Assembly (NCBI RefSeq): GCF_040549485.1
Contig: NZ_JBEPTK010000006.1
Coordinates: forward strand, 1 to 64,000
DNA length: 64,000 nt
Origin: Constrictibacter sp. MBR-5
GTDB taxonomy: Bacteria; Pseudomonadota; Alphaproteobacteria; JAJUGE01
Direction of reading: 5' to 3'
Shown here: positions 42,623-51,638 of the stretch, one piece after another
How the letters are laid out: each line of letters starts with the position of its first letter
Position numbering within the stretch: position 1 is the stretch's first letter
Notes under the pieces: generated by a model
Told to the model about the DNA's origin: nothing
The model's database searches: none
What the model saw: only the letters and a program-made list of their open reading frames with translations
Made by a program: the position numbers and the translations under genes

Positions 42623-45256
42623 TCATTCCGCAGCCAGCGAGGCGCCGTCGGCACCGCGCTTCAGCTCCTCGTAGCTTCCCTGGGCGGTGATCCGCCCACC
42701 CTGCATAAGGATGACGCTGTCGAAACGATCCCCGTGGGTGACGCTGTCCGCAACCCAGATCACGCCTCGACCCTCTGTCTCATCGAGAACGCGGTCCAAC
42801 AGCACGGTCCGCGACGCGGAATCGAACGGCGCCGCGGCATCGTGCATGATCATGAGGCAGGGACGTTTCAGGATGGCGCGTGCGATCACCACCTTCTGGC
42901 GCTGCGCCAGTCCCAGGCGCCCGCCGCCGATCCCGACCTGATGGTCGAGCCCGACCTCGATCACTTCACGTCGCGCATCGACCTCGTCGACCACCTCTCC
43001 GATCAGATCGGCGACCCTGTCGGAGGCATGCGCATGGCCGTGCGCGACCTTGCCCAGGAGGATGTTGTCCTGCAGCGAGGCGGCAGCATTGTACCGATCG
43101 GCATCGAAGAACTCGATGGCCGCCCGCAGGCTGTCGGGCAGGTCGCGCGCCAGCATGCGTCGCGCCTCGATGATGCGCGCCTGCAGGTCGGGGCCGAGGA
43201 CGCCGAGACGGTGCCGCGCCGGGACCAGCAGGAAGGTCAGCGACAGCAGCCGGGCGCGGTCGTCCTTGCTGAGCGCCTGCATGCCCGAGCGGGCGGACCG
43301 TGCCAGGATGCCCTGGAATTCCGGCAGGTCCTCCGCCTTGATGAAGCTGTAACGCTCGAAGATCTCCTGTCCCGGGTCGACGTCGCCGAACAGTTCGACC
43401 ATGGTTTCGGCGACCTCGCGTCCGACGGACACGAGATCTTCCGTGAGGCCGGTCTTGTCGAGGACCTGACGGACATAGCCGTTCGCCGCCAGATTCTCGA
43501 TGTCGAATACCGGCCCGACGGGCGTGCCGAACAGCAGGTTCTCCGCCAGCGAGGCGTTCTGGTTATAACGATCCTGATCGTAGGGTTCGACGAGTTCGCC
43601 CAGCTTCGGATCGCTCAGCCGCTCGCGCAGAGCCGCCCGCGCCGAGAGGATCTTCGCGGCGAGGCCCTCACGCCGCCGCGGATCGATCATGCCCCGCAGG
43701 CCGAAGTGATAGAGGTCGCCCTCCAGCCCCACCTTGGTTGCCACGTCCACGAGCAGCGGCACCATCTCGTCGGGACCGGCGACGCCGGCCGTCTCGTAGT
43801 CCACCCAGTCGGAGAAATAGTCGTCGATCGGATTTCCGGCGGCCTCGGCCTCGGCCACGATCAGTTGGCGATCGCGTCCCTGCGGGCCCTCCGCGCCGGG
43901 CCGGTACTTCAGTCCGAACAGGATGTTTTCCCGGATGCTCGACGAGAACAGGTATGGCGACGGGCCGACATAGGCAATCCGCCGACCGACGACCGCATCG
44001 GGAAGATGGGTGAGATCGCGCCCGGCGATCGTGATGCGGCCGCTCACCGGCAGCAAGAGGCGCGCCAGAATCATCGCGAGTTCGTCGCGGCCGCTGCCTG
44101 CGGGCCCCAGGATCGCGACGTGCTGCCCGACCGCGAAGCGGAAAGACGCGTTCTCCAGGACGGTTCGGCCGCCGTCCTCCAGGTAGCTCACGCTTTGGCC
44201 GACGATCTCGTCGTCGGGACCGAACGGTGCGACCTCCCGGCCGTCGTCGTTCTGCAGCCTCGCATCGAGAATGCCGGGCGGCTCGAACTGCTCGATCACC
44301 TGCTCGTACTTGATCCGTGCGTCTTCCTTCTGCTGATAGAACAGCAGCAGTTCCTTCCAAGGTGCCGACATGTCCTTGTACGCGGCGAGCACCGCGACGA
44401 GCGCGCCGAAGCTGAGATCGCCCTTGATCACGAGGTAGCCGCCGATCAGGTAGAAGAAGAACGGCGTCAGCTGGGCGATGAAGTTGTTCAGGAACTTGAT
44501 GACGAACTTGCGATGATAGATCTCGTAGCGGATCAGGTAGATCTTTCCGAGAAGCTCGGAAAACGCCGCCCGATTGTACCGCGTCCCATGGTTGACGCGG
44601 ATCTCCTGGACGCCGGAGATCGACTCGGCGATGTTTTCCGACAGGCGGCGGACCATGCGCACGCGGTCCTTGGCCAGCATGTTCACGCGCCGCTGCATGC
44701 GCGGGATCAGCCAGCCCTGAAACGGGTACAGCGCCACCGCCGCAAGGCCCAGGACCGGATCCTGAACCAGGATGAAGATGAGGATCGTGAGCAGCTGGCC
44801 TGCCTGGAAGACAGGCTGCGCCACGGCGTCGCCGATGAAGCCGCCGATCGGTTCGACTTCGGACGTGATCATCGGAATGATCTCGCCCTGGCTCACCCGC
44901 TTGAAGTGCGGCAGCGGAAAGCGCAGCACGCGGCTGTACAGCTCGTACCGCAGGCGCCGCAGCATGCGTTCGCCCAGGCGGCCCTTCCAGACGTTGATGA
45001 TGTACTTGAACCCGCCGTTTATCAGGACCAAGCCGAGGAATATGATGCAAAGAGCGATCAGGTACGGCACCTGGTCGAACTCGTACCCGAGGATTTCCTT
45101 CGGGAAATCCTTGCCGTTGATCGCCTGATTGATGATCGTCTTGGGCAGATCCAGCGAGAAATACAGAAACGGAAACGCGGCGAACGTCAGCAGCAGCAGC
45201 ATCATCTGCTGGCGCAGGCTGTGCGCGAATATGAATCGGTAGATGGTTTTCTGCAT
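42623..45256 (-). CDS. ABC exporter-like protein with degenerate nucleotide-binding domain and large repeat-bearing insertion
   Basis: An 877-residue protein. Residues about 10-310 are a type I ABC-exporter membrane domain with six hydrophobic segments. The ATPase domain is strongly altered: Walker A is 'GPAGSGRD' (384-391) with Arg390 in place of the essential Lys; the Q-loop 'VPQ' is 'VGP' (430-432); the signature is 'LGLAQ' (781-785) instead of LSGGQ; Walker B is 'LMIMHDA' (801-807) without the catalytic Glu. An insertion of about 330 residues lies between Q-loop and signature and contains two more copies of the 'S-[IL]-x-x-N-[IL]-L-[FL]-G' element (569-577, 727-735), like the first at 440-448. 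It looks like a pseudo-ABC protein. The first gene of a three-gene operon, divergent from a glycosyltransferase cluster. Confidence 0.85.
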   Translation of the reverse strand: MQKTIYRFIFAHSLRQQMMLLLLTFAAFPFLYFSLDLPKTIINQAINGKDFPKEILGYEFDQVPYLIALCIIFLGLVLINGGFKYIINVWKGRLGERMLRRLRYELYSRVLRFPLPHFKRVSQGEIIPMITSEVEPIGGFIGDAVAQPVFQAGQLLTILIFILVQDPVLGLAAVALYPFQGWLIPRMQRRVNMLAKDRVRMVRRLSENIAESISGVQEIRVNHGTRYNRAAFSELLGKIYLIRYEIYHRKFVIKFLNNFIAQLTPFFFYLIGGYLVIKGDLSFGALVAVLAAYKDMSAPWKELLLFYQQKEDARIKYEQVIEQFEPPGILDARLQNDDGREVAPFGPDDEIVGQSVSYLEDGGRTVLENASFRFAVGQHVAILGPAGSGRDELAMILARLLLPVSGRITIAGRDLTHLPDAVVGRRIAYVGPSPYLFSSSIRENILFGLKYRPGAEGPQGRDRQLIVAEAEAAGNPIDDYFSDWVDYETAGVAGPDEMVPLLVDVATKVGLEGDLYHFGLRGMIDPRRREGLAAKILSARAALRERLSDPKLGELVEPYDQDRYNQNASLAENLLFGTPVGPVFDIENLAANGYVRQVLDKTGLTEDLVSVGREVAETMVELFGDVDPGQEIFERYSFIKAEDLPEFQGILARSARSGMQALSKDDRARLLSLTFLLVPARHRLGVLGPDLQARIIEARRMLARDLPDSLRAAIEFFDADRYNAAASLQDNILLGKVAHGHAHASDRVADLIGEVVDEVDARREVIEVGLDHQVGIGGGRLGLAQRQKVVIARAILKRPCLMIMHDAAAPFDSASRTVLLDRVLDETEGRGVIWVADSVTHGDRFDSVILMQGGRITAQGSYEELKRGADGASLAAE

Positions 45257-45435
45257 GAGGCGCCCCGGCAGCCGGGTACGATCACGAGATTCGCGACCCG
45301 TGTAAAGGCTTTCGGCCGGCCCCCGCCAGCCGTTACCCAGCGATCACCGGATCGTGCACGAGGCTTGGCCTATGCGCCGGCCCTGTGCGATAGTCGGCGC
45401 GACCGAACGCGTCGCGACCCGATGGGCGATACCGC

Positions 45436-46659
45436 ATGACCGGCCTGGGCGGCCCCAACAAGGTCCTGATCTACAGTCACGACAGCTTCGGCCTGGGGCA
45501 TCTGCGGCGCTGCCGCGCCATCGCTCACTCCCTTGTCGAGGCGGAGCGGGATCTTTCCGTTCTGATCCTGTCCGGTTCGCCGATCATCGGCAGCTTCGAC
45601 TTCCGGTCGCGCGTCGATTTCGTTCGCGTCCCCGGCATGATCAAGCTCCGCAACGGCGAATACACGCCGCTTCACCTCCATATCCGGACCGAGCAGACGC
45701 TCGCGATGCGGGCGTCGATCATCCAGCACACGGCCGAGATCTTCGACCCGGACCTCTTCATCGTCGACAAGGAGCCGCTGGGACTGCGCGGCGAGGTCGG
45801 CGACACGCTGTCGCTGCTGAAGGAACGCGGCTGCCGCCTGGTCCTCGGCCTGCGCGACGTGATGGACGAGCCGGCGCTCCTGGTGCCCGAGTGGCACCGC
45901 AAGAACGTGCTCCCGGCCCTGCGCGACCTCTATGACGACATCTGGGTCTACGGCCTGCCGCAGATCTGCAACCCCCTCGAAGGTCTGACGCTGCCGGCGA
46001 GCGTGCGGCGCAAGATCACCTTCACCGGTTATCTGCGCCGCGAACTGCCGTCGGCACAGCCGACGCAGGATCTCGAAGCTTTCGTCCAGGAACCTTACAT
46101 CCTGATCACGGCGGGCGGCGGCGGCGACGGCGAGGAGATCGTCGACTGGGTCCTGCGTGCCTACGAAACCGACGACACCCTGCCGGCACGAGCCCTGATC
46201 GTCTTCGGCCCCTTCATGCAGCCCGAGCGCCAGAAGGATTTCCGCGACCGTGCCGAACGGCTGGGCAACGTGCGCGCGATCACGTTCGACGCCCATGTCG
46301 AAGGCCTCATCGACGGCGCCGAGGGGATCGTCGCGATGGGTGGGTACAATACCTTCTGCGAGATCCTCTCCTTCGACAAACGGGCGCTCATCGTGCCGCG
46401 GACCCGCCCGCGCATGGAGCAGTATATCCGTGCATCGAAGGCGGAAGCTCTGGGACTGGTCCGCATGCTGGCCAACAACGGGCGCCGCGACCCGCGCCGC
46501 ATGGTGCGCGCGCTGCGCGACCTCTCCACCCAGCCCAAGCCGTCCGAAGTCGATCTGCCCGGCCTGCTGGGTGGGCTCGACAAGGTCAACGCTCTCGTCG
46601 CCCCCTGGCTGCGTAGCCGGCGCGGGCCCATTCCGCAGTACGCGCGCGCCCGCGTCTGA
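45436..46659 (+). CDS. MurG-like GT-B glycosyltransferase (copy 1)
   Basis: A 407-residue cytoplasmic GT-B-fold protein. The opening 'KVLIYSHDSFGLGHLRRCRAIAHSL' contains the glycine-rich 'GLGHLRR' motif of MurG/GT28-like enzymes. The C-terminal nucleotide-sugar half has 'ILITAGGGGDGEEIVD' and 'GIVAMGGYNTFCEILSFDKRALIVPRTRPRMEQYIRA'. A related protein is encoded at 49669, with the same motifs. It starts 179 bases from the divergent ABC gene and leads a run of closely packed genes. Acceptor and sugar are unknown; a role in making a cell-surface glycan or glycolipid is inferred from neighbours. Confidence 0.85.
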   Translation: MTGLGGPNKVLIYSHDSFGLGHLRRCRAIAHSLVEAERDLSVLILSGSPIIGSFDFRSRVDFVRVPGMIKLRNGEYTPLHLHIRTEQTLAMRASIIQHTAEIFDPDLFIVDKEPLGLRGEVGDTLSLLKERGCRLVLGLRDVMDEPALLVPEWHRKNVLPALRDLYDDIWVYGLPQICNPLEGLTLPASVRRKITFTGYLRRELPSAQPTQDLEAFVQEPYILITAGGGGDGEEIVDWVLRAYETDDTLPARALIVFGPFMQPERQKDFRDRAERLGNVRAITFDAHVEGLIDGAEGIVAMGGYNTFCEILSFDKRALIVPRTRPRMEQYIRASKAEALGLVRMLANNGRRDPRRMVRALRDLSTQPKPSEVDLPGLLGGLDKVNALVAPWLRSRRGPIPQYARARV

Positions 46660-46683
46660 CCGCAGCCGCCATCGGAACGCGCC

Positions 46684-47955
46684 GTGACCGTCGCCGTCAT
46701 TCTCAAGGGCTATCCCAGGCTTTCCGAGACCTTCATCGCCCAGGAGCTTCTCGCGCTCGAGCAGGCCGGCCTGCCGTTCCGGATCGTGCCGCTCCGACAC
46801 CCGACCGACGGGCACGTGCACGCCATCAACAAGGCGATCACGGCACCGGTCGACTATCTGCCGGAATATCTCTACCGGCATCCGCTGCGGGTCTGGCGGG
46901 CCTGGCGAAAGGTGCGGCGCTGGCCGACCTATCGGGCGGCGCGGGCGGCATGGCTGCGCGACATGCGCCGCGATCCGACGCCCAACCGCGGCCGCCGCTT
47001 TGGTCAGGCGCTCGTCCTCGCCGCCGAGCTGCCGGAGGATGTCGACCGCCTCTACGTGCACTTCCTGCACACGCCAGCCTCGGTCGGCTTCTATGCGAGC
47101 CTTCTGCGGCGGCTCCCCTGGTCCGTGTCCGCGCACGCCAAGGACATCTGGACCATCCCCGACTGGGAGAAGGCGGAAAAGCTCGCCGCGTGCGAGTGGC
47201 TGGTCACCTGCACGGCGTCGGGCGCCGAGCATCTCGCCGGGATCGCCCAGCGCGGCGGCCTGCCCGATGACCGGGTCGAGCTGATGTATCACGGGCTCGA
47301 CCTGTCGCGGTTCCCGGCGCCGCCCGTGCGGCCTTCCCGCGACGGCAGCGACCCTGCCGATCCGGTGCGCATCATGACCGTAGGCCGGGCGGTCGAGAAG
47401 AAGGGCTTCGAACAGCTTCTCGACGCACTCGCCGCCCTGCCGTCCACGCTGCACTGGCGGCTCCTGCACATCGGCGCCGGGCCGAAACTCAAGAAGCTGC
47501 AGCAGCAGGCGGCGACGCTCGGCATCGCCGACCGCGTGGAGTGGCTGGGGGCTCAGCCGCAGGACGAGGTGATCCGCCGCTATCTCGCAGCGGACCTGTT
47601 CGTGCTGAACTGCCGGATCGCCGAGAACGGCGACCGCGACGGCCTGCCGAACGTCCTGATGGAGGCGCAGGCGCTGGGACTGCCCGTCGTCTCGACGCGG
47701 GTATCGGCCGTGCCCGAACTGGTGGAACACGGGCACAACGGACTGCTGGCGCCGCCGGACGACCCGGCGGCACTCGGTGGGCTCGTCGCCGAACTCATCC
47801 GCGATCCGGATCGCCGCGCAGCCCTCGGCCAGGCCGGCACGGCGGTCGTGCGGTCGCACTTCTCCTTCGAGGGCGGCATCGAACGGCTGGCGCGCAAGCT
47901 CGGTCTGGAACGGGACCGATCCCCGACACCGGCGGTCGCCGCAGCCGGGCCGTGA
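46684..47955 (+). CDS. GT4-family glycosyltransferase
   Basis: A 423-residue GT-B enzyme. 'AVILKGYPRLSETFIAQELLALEQAG' is the start of colanic-acid WcaL/GT4-type transferases. The donor-binding half has 'IMTVGRAVEKKGFEQLLDAL', 'LHIGAGPKLKKLQQQA' and the E-x7-E region 'NGDRDGLPNVLMEAQALGLPVVSTRVSAVPELVEHGHNGLL', typical of GT4. It is a retaining transferase using a nucleotide sugar. The gene follows copy 1 by 24 bases and overlaps the next transferase gene by 4. Complete by length and motifs. Confidence 0.9.
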   Translation: MTVAVILKGYPRLSETFIAQELLALEQAGLPFRIVPLRHPTDGHVHAINKAITAPVDYLPEYLYRHPLRVWRAWRKVRRWPTYRAARAAWLRDMRRDPTPNRGRRFGQALVLAAELPEDVDRLYVHFLHTPASVGFYASLLRRLPWSVSAHAKDIWTIPDWEKAEKLAACEWLVTCTASGAEHLAGIAQRGGLPDDRVELMYHGLDLSRFPAPPVRPSRDGSDPADPVRIMTVGRAVEKKGFEQLLDALAALPSTLHWRLLHIGAGPKLKKLQQQAATLGIADRVEWLGAQPQDEVIRRYLAADLFVLNCRIAENGDRDGLPNVLMEAQALGLPVVSTRVSAVPELVEHGHNGLLAPPDDPAALGGLVAELIRDPDRRAALGQAGTAVVRSHFSFEGGIERLARKLGLERDRSPTPAVAAAGP

Positions 47956-49088
47956 AGCGGATCGCCTTCTATGCGCCGCTGAAGCCGCCGAACCATCCCG
48001 TGCCGTCGGGCGACCGCCGCATGGCGCGGCTTCTCCTGGCCGCACTGGCGCAGGCCGGCTTCGCGCCGGACGTCGCCTGCCGCTTCCGCAGCCATCCGCA
48101 CGGCGAGCCGGGAAATCAGCCGCGGATCGCCGCCGTCGGCGCCCGCCTCGCCGAACGCCTGGCAGCAAGGCTCGCCGGTCCGGCGCGCCGGCCGAGCGCC
48201 TGGTTCACCTATCACCTCTATTACAAGGCGCCGGACCACCTCGGCCCCGCCGTCGCCGCCGCCCTCGGGATCCCCTACTTCCTCGCCGAGGCGTCGTTCG
48301 CGCCGAAGCGCGCCGGCGGGCCGTGGGATGCCGGCCATCGCGCCGTGGCGCACGCCGTCTCCGCAGCCAGCGCGGTCTTCTGCATCAATCCGAACGACCG
48401 CGCCTGCCTGCTGCCGCTGGTCGCCGATCCGGCACGCCTCGTCGACCTGCCGCCCTTCCTGGACGACGCGCCGTACCGTGCGGCCCACGACATCGGCCCC
48501 GCGCTGCGGGCGGCCCTGGCGATCCGCTTCGACCTGCCGCCGGACGTCCCTTGGCTGCTCGCCGTCGGCATGATGCGCCCGGGCGACAAGCTCGCCTCCT
48601 ATGCGGCACTCGCCGACGCCCTGCGGCGCCTCGCCGGCCGCCCCTGGCGCCTGCTCGTGGCCGGCGACGGACCGGCGCGCCCGGAGATCCTGCGGCTGTT
48701 CGCGGCCGCCGGCCTCGAAGACCGCCTGTATCTCCTCGGCGAACTCGCCCAGGAAGACCTTCCCCAGGTCTATGCCGCCTGCGACCTGATGACCTGGCCC
48801 GCCGTGCGCGAGGCCTACGGCATGGCGCTGCTGGAGGCCCAGGCCGCCGGCCTGCCGGTCGTCGCCGGACGCACGGACGGCGTTCCCGCCACGGTCGCCG
48901 ACGGCGAGACCGGGTCGCTGGTCACGCCCGGCGACGCGGGCGCTTTCGCAGTCGCGGTCGCGTCGCTCCTCGACGATACACTGCTCCGACAAAACATGTC
49001 CGCCCGCGCCGTCCAGCGCATCGCCGCCCGCCACACCGTCCCCGCCGCCGCGGACACCCTGCGCCGCATCATGGAGCCCTGCCTATGA
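47952..49088 (+). CDS. GT4-like glycosyltransferase
   Basis: A 378-residue transferase starting with GTG 47952, 3 bases before the end of the previous gene's stop. 'RIAFYAPLKPPNHPVPSGDRRMARLLLAALAQAGF' is the GT-B N-terminal domain. 'LLAVGMMRPGDKLASYAALADAL', 'LLVAGDGPARPEILRLF' and 'WPAVREAYGMALLEAQAAGLPVVAGRTDGVPATVADGETGSLV' give the GT4 donor site with its conserved Glu. No signal peptide, so cytoplasmic or membrane-peripheral. It overlaps the phosphatase gene by 4 bases. Confidence 0.88.
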   Translation: MKRIAFYAPLKPPNHPVPSGDRRMARLLLAALAQAGFAPDVACRFRSHPHGEPGNQPRIAAVGARLAERLAARLAGPARRPSAWFTYHLYYKAPDHLGPAVAAALGIPYFLAEASFAPKRAGGPWDAGHRAVAHAVSAASAVFCINPNDRACLLPLVADPARLVDLPPFLDDAPYRAAHDIGPALRAALAIRFDLPPDVPWLLAVGMMRPGDKLASYAALADALRRLAGRPWRLLVAGDGPARPEILRLFAAAGLEDRLYLLGELAQEDLPQVYAACDLMTWPAVREAYGMALLEAQAAGLPVVAGRTDGVPATVADGETGSLVTPGDAGAFAVAVASLLDDTLLRQNMSARAVQRIAARHTVPAAADTLRRIMEPCL

Positions 49089-49672
49089 CCCTCTTCGCCG
49101 TCGTGCGCCACGGCGTCACCGACTGGAACATCGAGGGCCGGATGCAGGGCCAGCGCGACACCGCCCTCAGCGAACAGGGCCGGGCGCTGCTCGCCAAGCG
49201 GCGGCTGCCGCCCGAATTCGCGGACTTCGACAGGATCTGCAGCCCGTTGGGCCGCTGCCGCGAGACGGCGGAAATCCTCCTCGGTGCGCCCTGCCCCGTC
49301 GACGATCGGCTGAAGGAACTCCATTGGGGCGCATGGGAGGGGCAGCTCCGCGAGGCGCTGCGTGCCGACCCGGCCAGCGGCTTCCGCGAGCAGGAGGCGC
49401 GCGGCGTCGATCTGACCCCGCCGGGCGGCGAATCCCCTCGCCAGCTGCAGCAGCGGGTCCGGCCGCTGCTCGCCGAGGTGGCCGCCGCCGGCCGGCCGGT
49501 GCTGGCCGTCACGCACAAGGGCGTCATCCGCGCGATCCTGTGCCTCGCCACCGGCTGGAACATGCTGGGCAAGCCCCCGGTCAAGCTCGACTGGGCCTGC
49601 GTCCATCTGTTCCGCCTCGACCCCGACGGCACGCCCCGCCTCGAGCGCCCCAACATGAGCCTGGAGCCGTGA
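49085..49672 (+). CDS. Histidine phosphatase (phosphoglycerate-mutase-like)
   Basis: A 195-residue histidine-phosphatase superfamily protein. The catalytic 'VRHGVTDWNIEGRMQGQRDTALSEQG' carries Arg8-His9-Gly10, with His9 the phospho-acceptor. 'ICSPLGRCRETAEIL' gives a second Arg, 'LKELHWGAWEGQ' the catalytic Glu and 'AVTHKGVIRAILCL' the second His. Members remove phosphate from sugars, cobalamin precursors (CobC) or phosphoglycerate. Being sandwiched between glycosyltransferase genes, with overlaps on both sides, it likely acts on a sugar phosphate of the same pathway. Substrate is unknown. Confidence 0.9.
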   Translation: MTLFAVVRHGVTDWNIEGRMQGQRDTALSEQGRALLAKRRLPPEFADFDRICSPLGRCRETAEILLGAPCPVDDRLKELHWGAWEGQLREALRADPASGFREQEARGVDLTPPGGESPRQLQQRVRPLLAEVAAAGRPVLAVTHKGVIRAILCLATGWNMLGKPPVKLDWACVHLFRLDPDGTPRLERPNMSLEP

Positions 49673-50841
49673 CCCGGCCCCGCCTCCTCTTCTGGGTCCA
49701 GCACCTGCTGGGCATCGGCCACCTGCGCCGGGCCGCGACCCTGACCCGCGCGCTGCGCGCCGCGCAGTTCGACGTGACCCTGGCCTCGGGCGGCTTCCCG
49801 GTTCCCGGTCTGTCGGTCGGCACTGCCGACTTCGTCCAGCTGCCGCCCGCCCGCGCCGTCGACGTCTATTTCAAGGACCTGCGCGATGCGGACGACCGGC
49901 CGCTCGACGACGCCTGGCGGGCCGACCGGCGCCGACACCTGCTCGACCTCTACGACAGCGTGCGGCCCGACGTCGTCCTGACGGAGCTCTTCCCCTTCGG
50001 CCGCCGGCAGTTCGCCTTCGAAGTCGAGCCGCTCCTCGACGCGGCCCGCGCCGACCCGCGGCGCCCGCTGATCGCAGCCTCGGTCCGCGACATCCTCGTC
50101 CAGCCGGGCAAGCCGGAGCGTATCGACGAGATGATCGCGCGCGCCGAGCGCTGGTACGATCAGGTCCTCGTGCATGGCGATCCGGCCCTAGTCGGGTTCG
50201 AGGAGACCTTCCCCCGCCTCGCCGCGATCGCCGCCCGTGTCCGCTATACCGGCTACGTGGTGGAGAGCCGCCGCCGCCCGACGTCACCCGAGGATGGCGG
50301 CGGGGATGGCGGCGAGATCCTGGTCTCCGCCGGAGGCGGTGCGGTCAGCGAGCCGCTTCTGCGCGCCGCCATCGCGGCCCGTCCCCTCACCCGCGCGGCC
50401 GCAGCGCCGTGGCGCATCCTCGTCGGCCACAGCCTCCCCGACGCGGTGTTCGCGGACCTGAAAGCCGGATCGGAGGCCGGCGTGACGGTCGAGCGGGCGC
50501 GCCCGGATTTCACGCGCCTGCTGCGCAGCGCGCGCCTGTCCATCTCCCAGGGCGGCTACAACACCGTCATGGAAGTCCTGGATGCCCGCGTGCCGGCGGT
50601 CATCGTTCCCTATGCCGGCGGCCTGGAGACCGAGCAGACCCTGCGTGCCGAGCGGCTCGCGGCACGCACGACCATCCAGGTGGTGCCGGAAGAGGCGCTG
50701 GATCCCGCCCATCTCGCACGCGCCGTCGACAACGCGCTCGCGGCCGGCCCGCCCACACTCGACAGCCTGGACATGGCAGGGGCCCGCGCCACGCCGCGGC
50801 TCCTGCGAACGGCGCTCGCCGCGCACCGGCGGACACGATGA
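49669..50841 (+). CDS. MurG-like GT-B glycosyltransferase (copy 2)
   Basis: A 390-residue protein starting with GTG 49669. 'RLLFWVQHLLGIGHLRRAATLTRALRAAQFDVTLASGGFPVPGL' and 'LSISQGGYNTVMEVLDARVPAVIVPYAGGLETEQTLRAERL' are the counterparts of motifs in the product encoded at 45436, so the two are distant paralogues. 'ILVSAGGGAVSEPLLRAAI' is the donor-binding Gly loop. The gene overlaps its neighbours on both sides by 4 bases. Likely adds a sugar to the same glycan as the other transferases here. Confidence 0.85.
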   Translation: MTRPRLLFWVQHLLGIGHLRRAATLTRALRAAQFDVTLASGGFPVPGLSVGTADFVQLPPARAVDVYFKDLRDADDRPLDDAWRADRRRHLLDLYDSVRPDVVLTELFPFGRRQFAFEVEPLLDAARADPRRPLIAASVRDILVQPGKPERIDEMIARAERWYDQVLVHGDPALVGFEETFPRLAAIAARVRYTGYVVESRRRPTSPEDGGGDGGEILVSAGGGAVSEPLLRAAIAARPLTRAAAAPWRILVGHSLPDAVFADLKAGSEAGVTVERARPDFTRLLRSARLSISQGGYNTVMEVLDARVPAVIVPYAGGLETEQTLRAERLAARTTIQVVPEEALDPAHLARAVDNALAAGPPTLDSLDMAGARATPRLLRTALAAHRRTR

Positions 50842-51638
50842 GCGCCGCGGCGACCGAGGACTGGGATGCGCTCGACGCCGAGCTGGACCGATGGACCGCC
50901 GCCGGCCGCACGGCGACCTTCTGGTGGCGCGACGACGACGCGGTGGACGACACCCCGGCTCTCGGGCGCCTTGCGGAAGCGGCCGACGCCGCGCCGATCG
51001 GCCTCGCGGTCATCCCCGCCGGTGCCACCGAGGCGCTCGCCGCACGGCTCGCGGCGCAGCCCGGCTGGACCTGCCTGCAGCACGGTTTCCGCCACGCCAA
51101 CCATGCACCGCCGGGGGAGAAGAAGGCCGAGTTCGGGGCCCATCGTGCCGTGGCGGACATGCTTGGCGACCTGGCGCACGGCCGCCGGCTGCTGGAGCCG
51201 CTTTTCGGCCGGCGCTTCCTCCCGATGCTCGTTCCGCCCTGGAATAGGATCGCCGCCGAACTGGCCGCGGCATTGAGCCGTGCCGGCTACCGCGGCCTGT
51301 CCGCCTTTGGAGACAAGGCACTGCCCGCGCCGGGCCTGATCCGGCTGGATTGCCATTGCGACCCCGTCGACTGGCACGGCACGCGGGGGTTCATCGGAGT
51401 GCAGGCGGCCTTGGCCCCGCTCCTGCATCATCTGCGCGCCCGCCGTTCCGGCGACGCCCCGGACCGGGCGACCGGGCTCCTGACCCACCACCTCGCCATG
51501 GACGACGCCACCTGGAGATTTTGCGCGATGCTTCGGCAGAGAACCGCGCTACACACCGCGGCGCGATGGGTGGCGCCAGCGGCAGCGATCGCAGCCGCTG
51601 ACGCACGGAACACCGAAGCCGACCGGATCGAGGAATGA
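50838..51638 (+). CDS. Polysaccharide deacetylase-like protein (NodB-related)
   Basis: A 266-residue protein. 'ATFWWRDDDAVDDTPALGRL' fits the catalytic Asp-Asp strand of carbohydrate esterase 4-type deacetylases, and 'CLQHGFRHANHAPPGEKKAEFG' gives the His-x-x-x-His metal site. 'PPWNRI' is another family motif. The fold is a degenerate NodB type. No signal peptide is seen, so it probably acts on a cytoplasmic or lipid-linked glycan precursor rather than on a secreted polymer. It closes the overlapping gene run and would alter N- or O-acetyl groups on the glycan. Confidence 0.78.
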   Translation: MSAAATEDWDALDAELDRWTAAGRTATFWWRDDDAVDDTPALGRLAEAADAAPIGLAVIPAGATEALAARLAAQPGWTCLQHGFRHANHAPPGEKKAEFGAHRAVADMLGDLAHGRRLLEPLFGRRFLPMLVPPWNRIAAELAAALSRAGYRGLSAFGDKALPAPGLIRLDCHCDPVDWHGTRGFIGVQAALAPLLHHLRARRSGDAPDRATGLLTHHLAMDDATWRFCAMLRQRTALHTAARWVAPAAAIAAADARNTEADRIEE

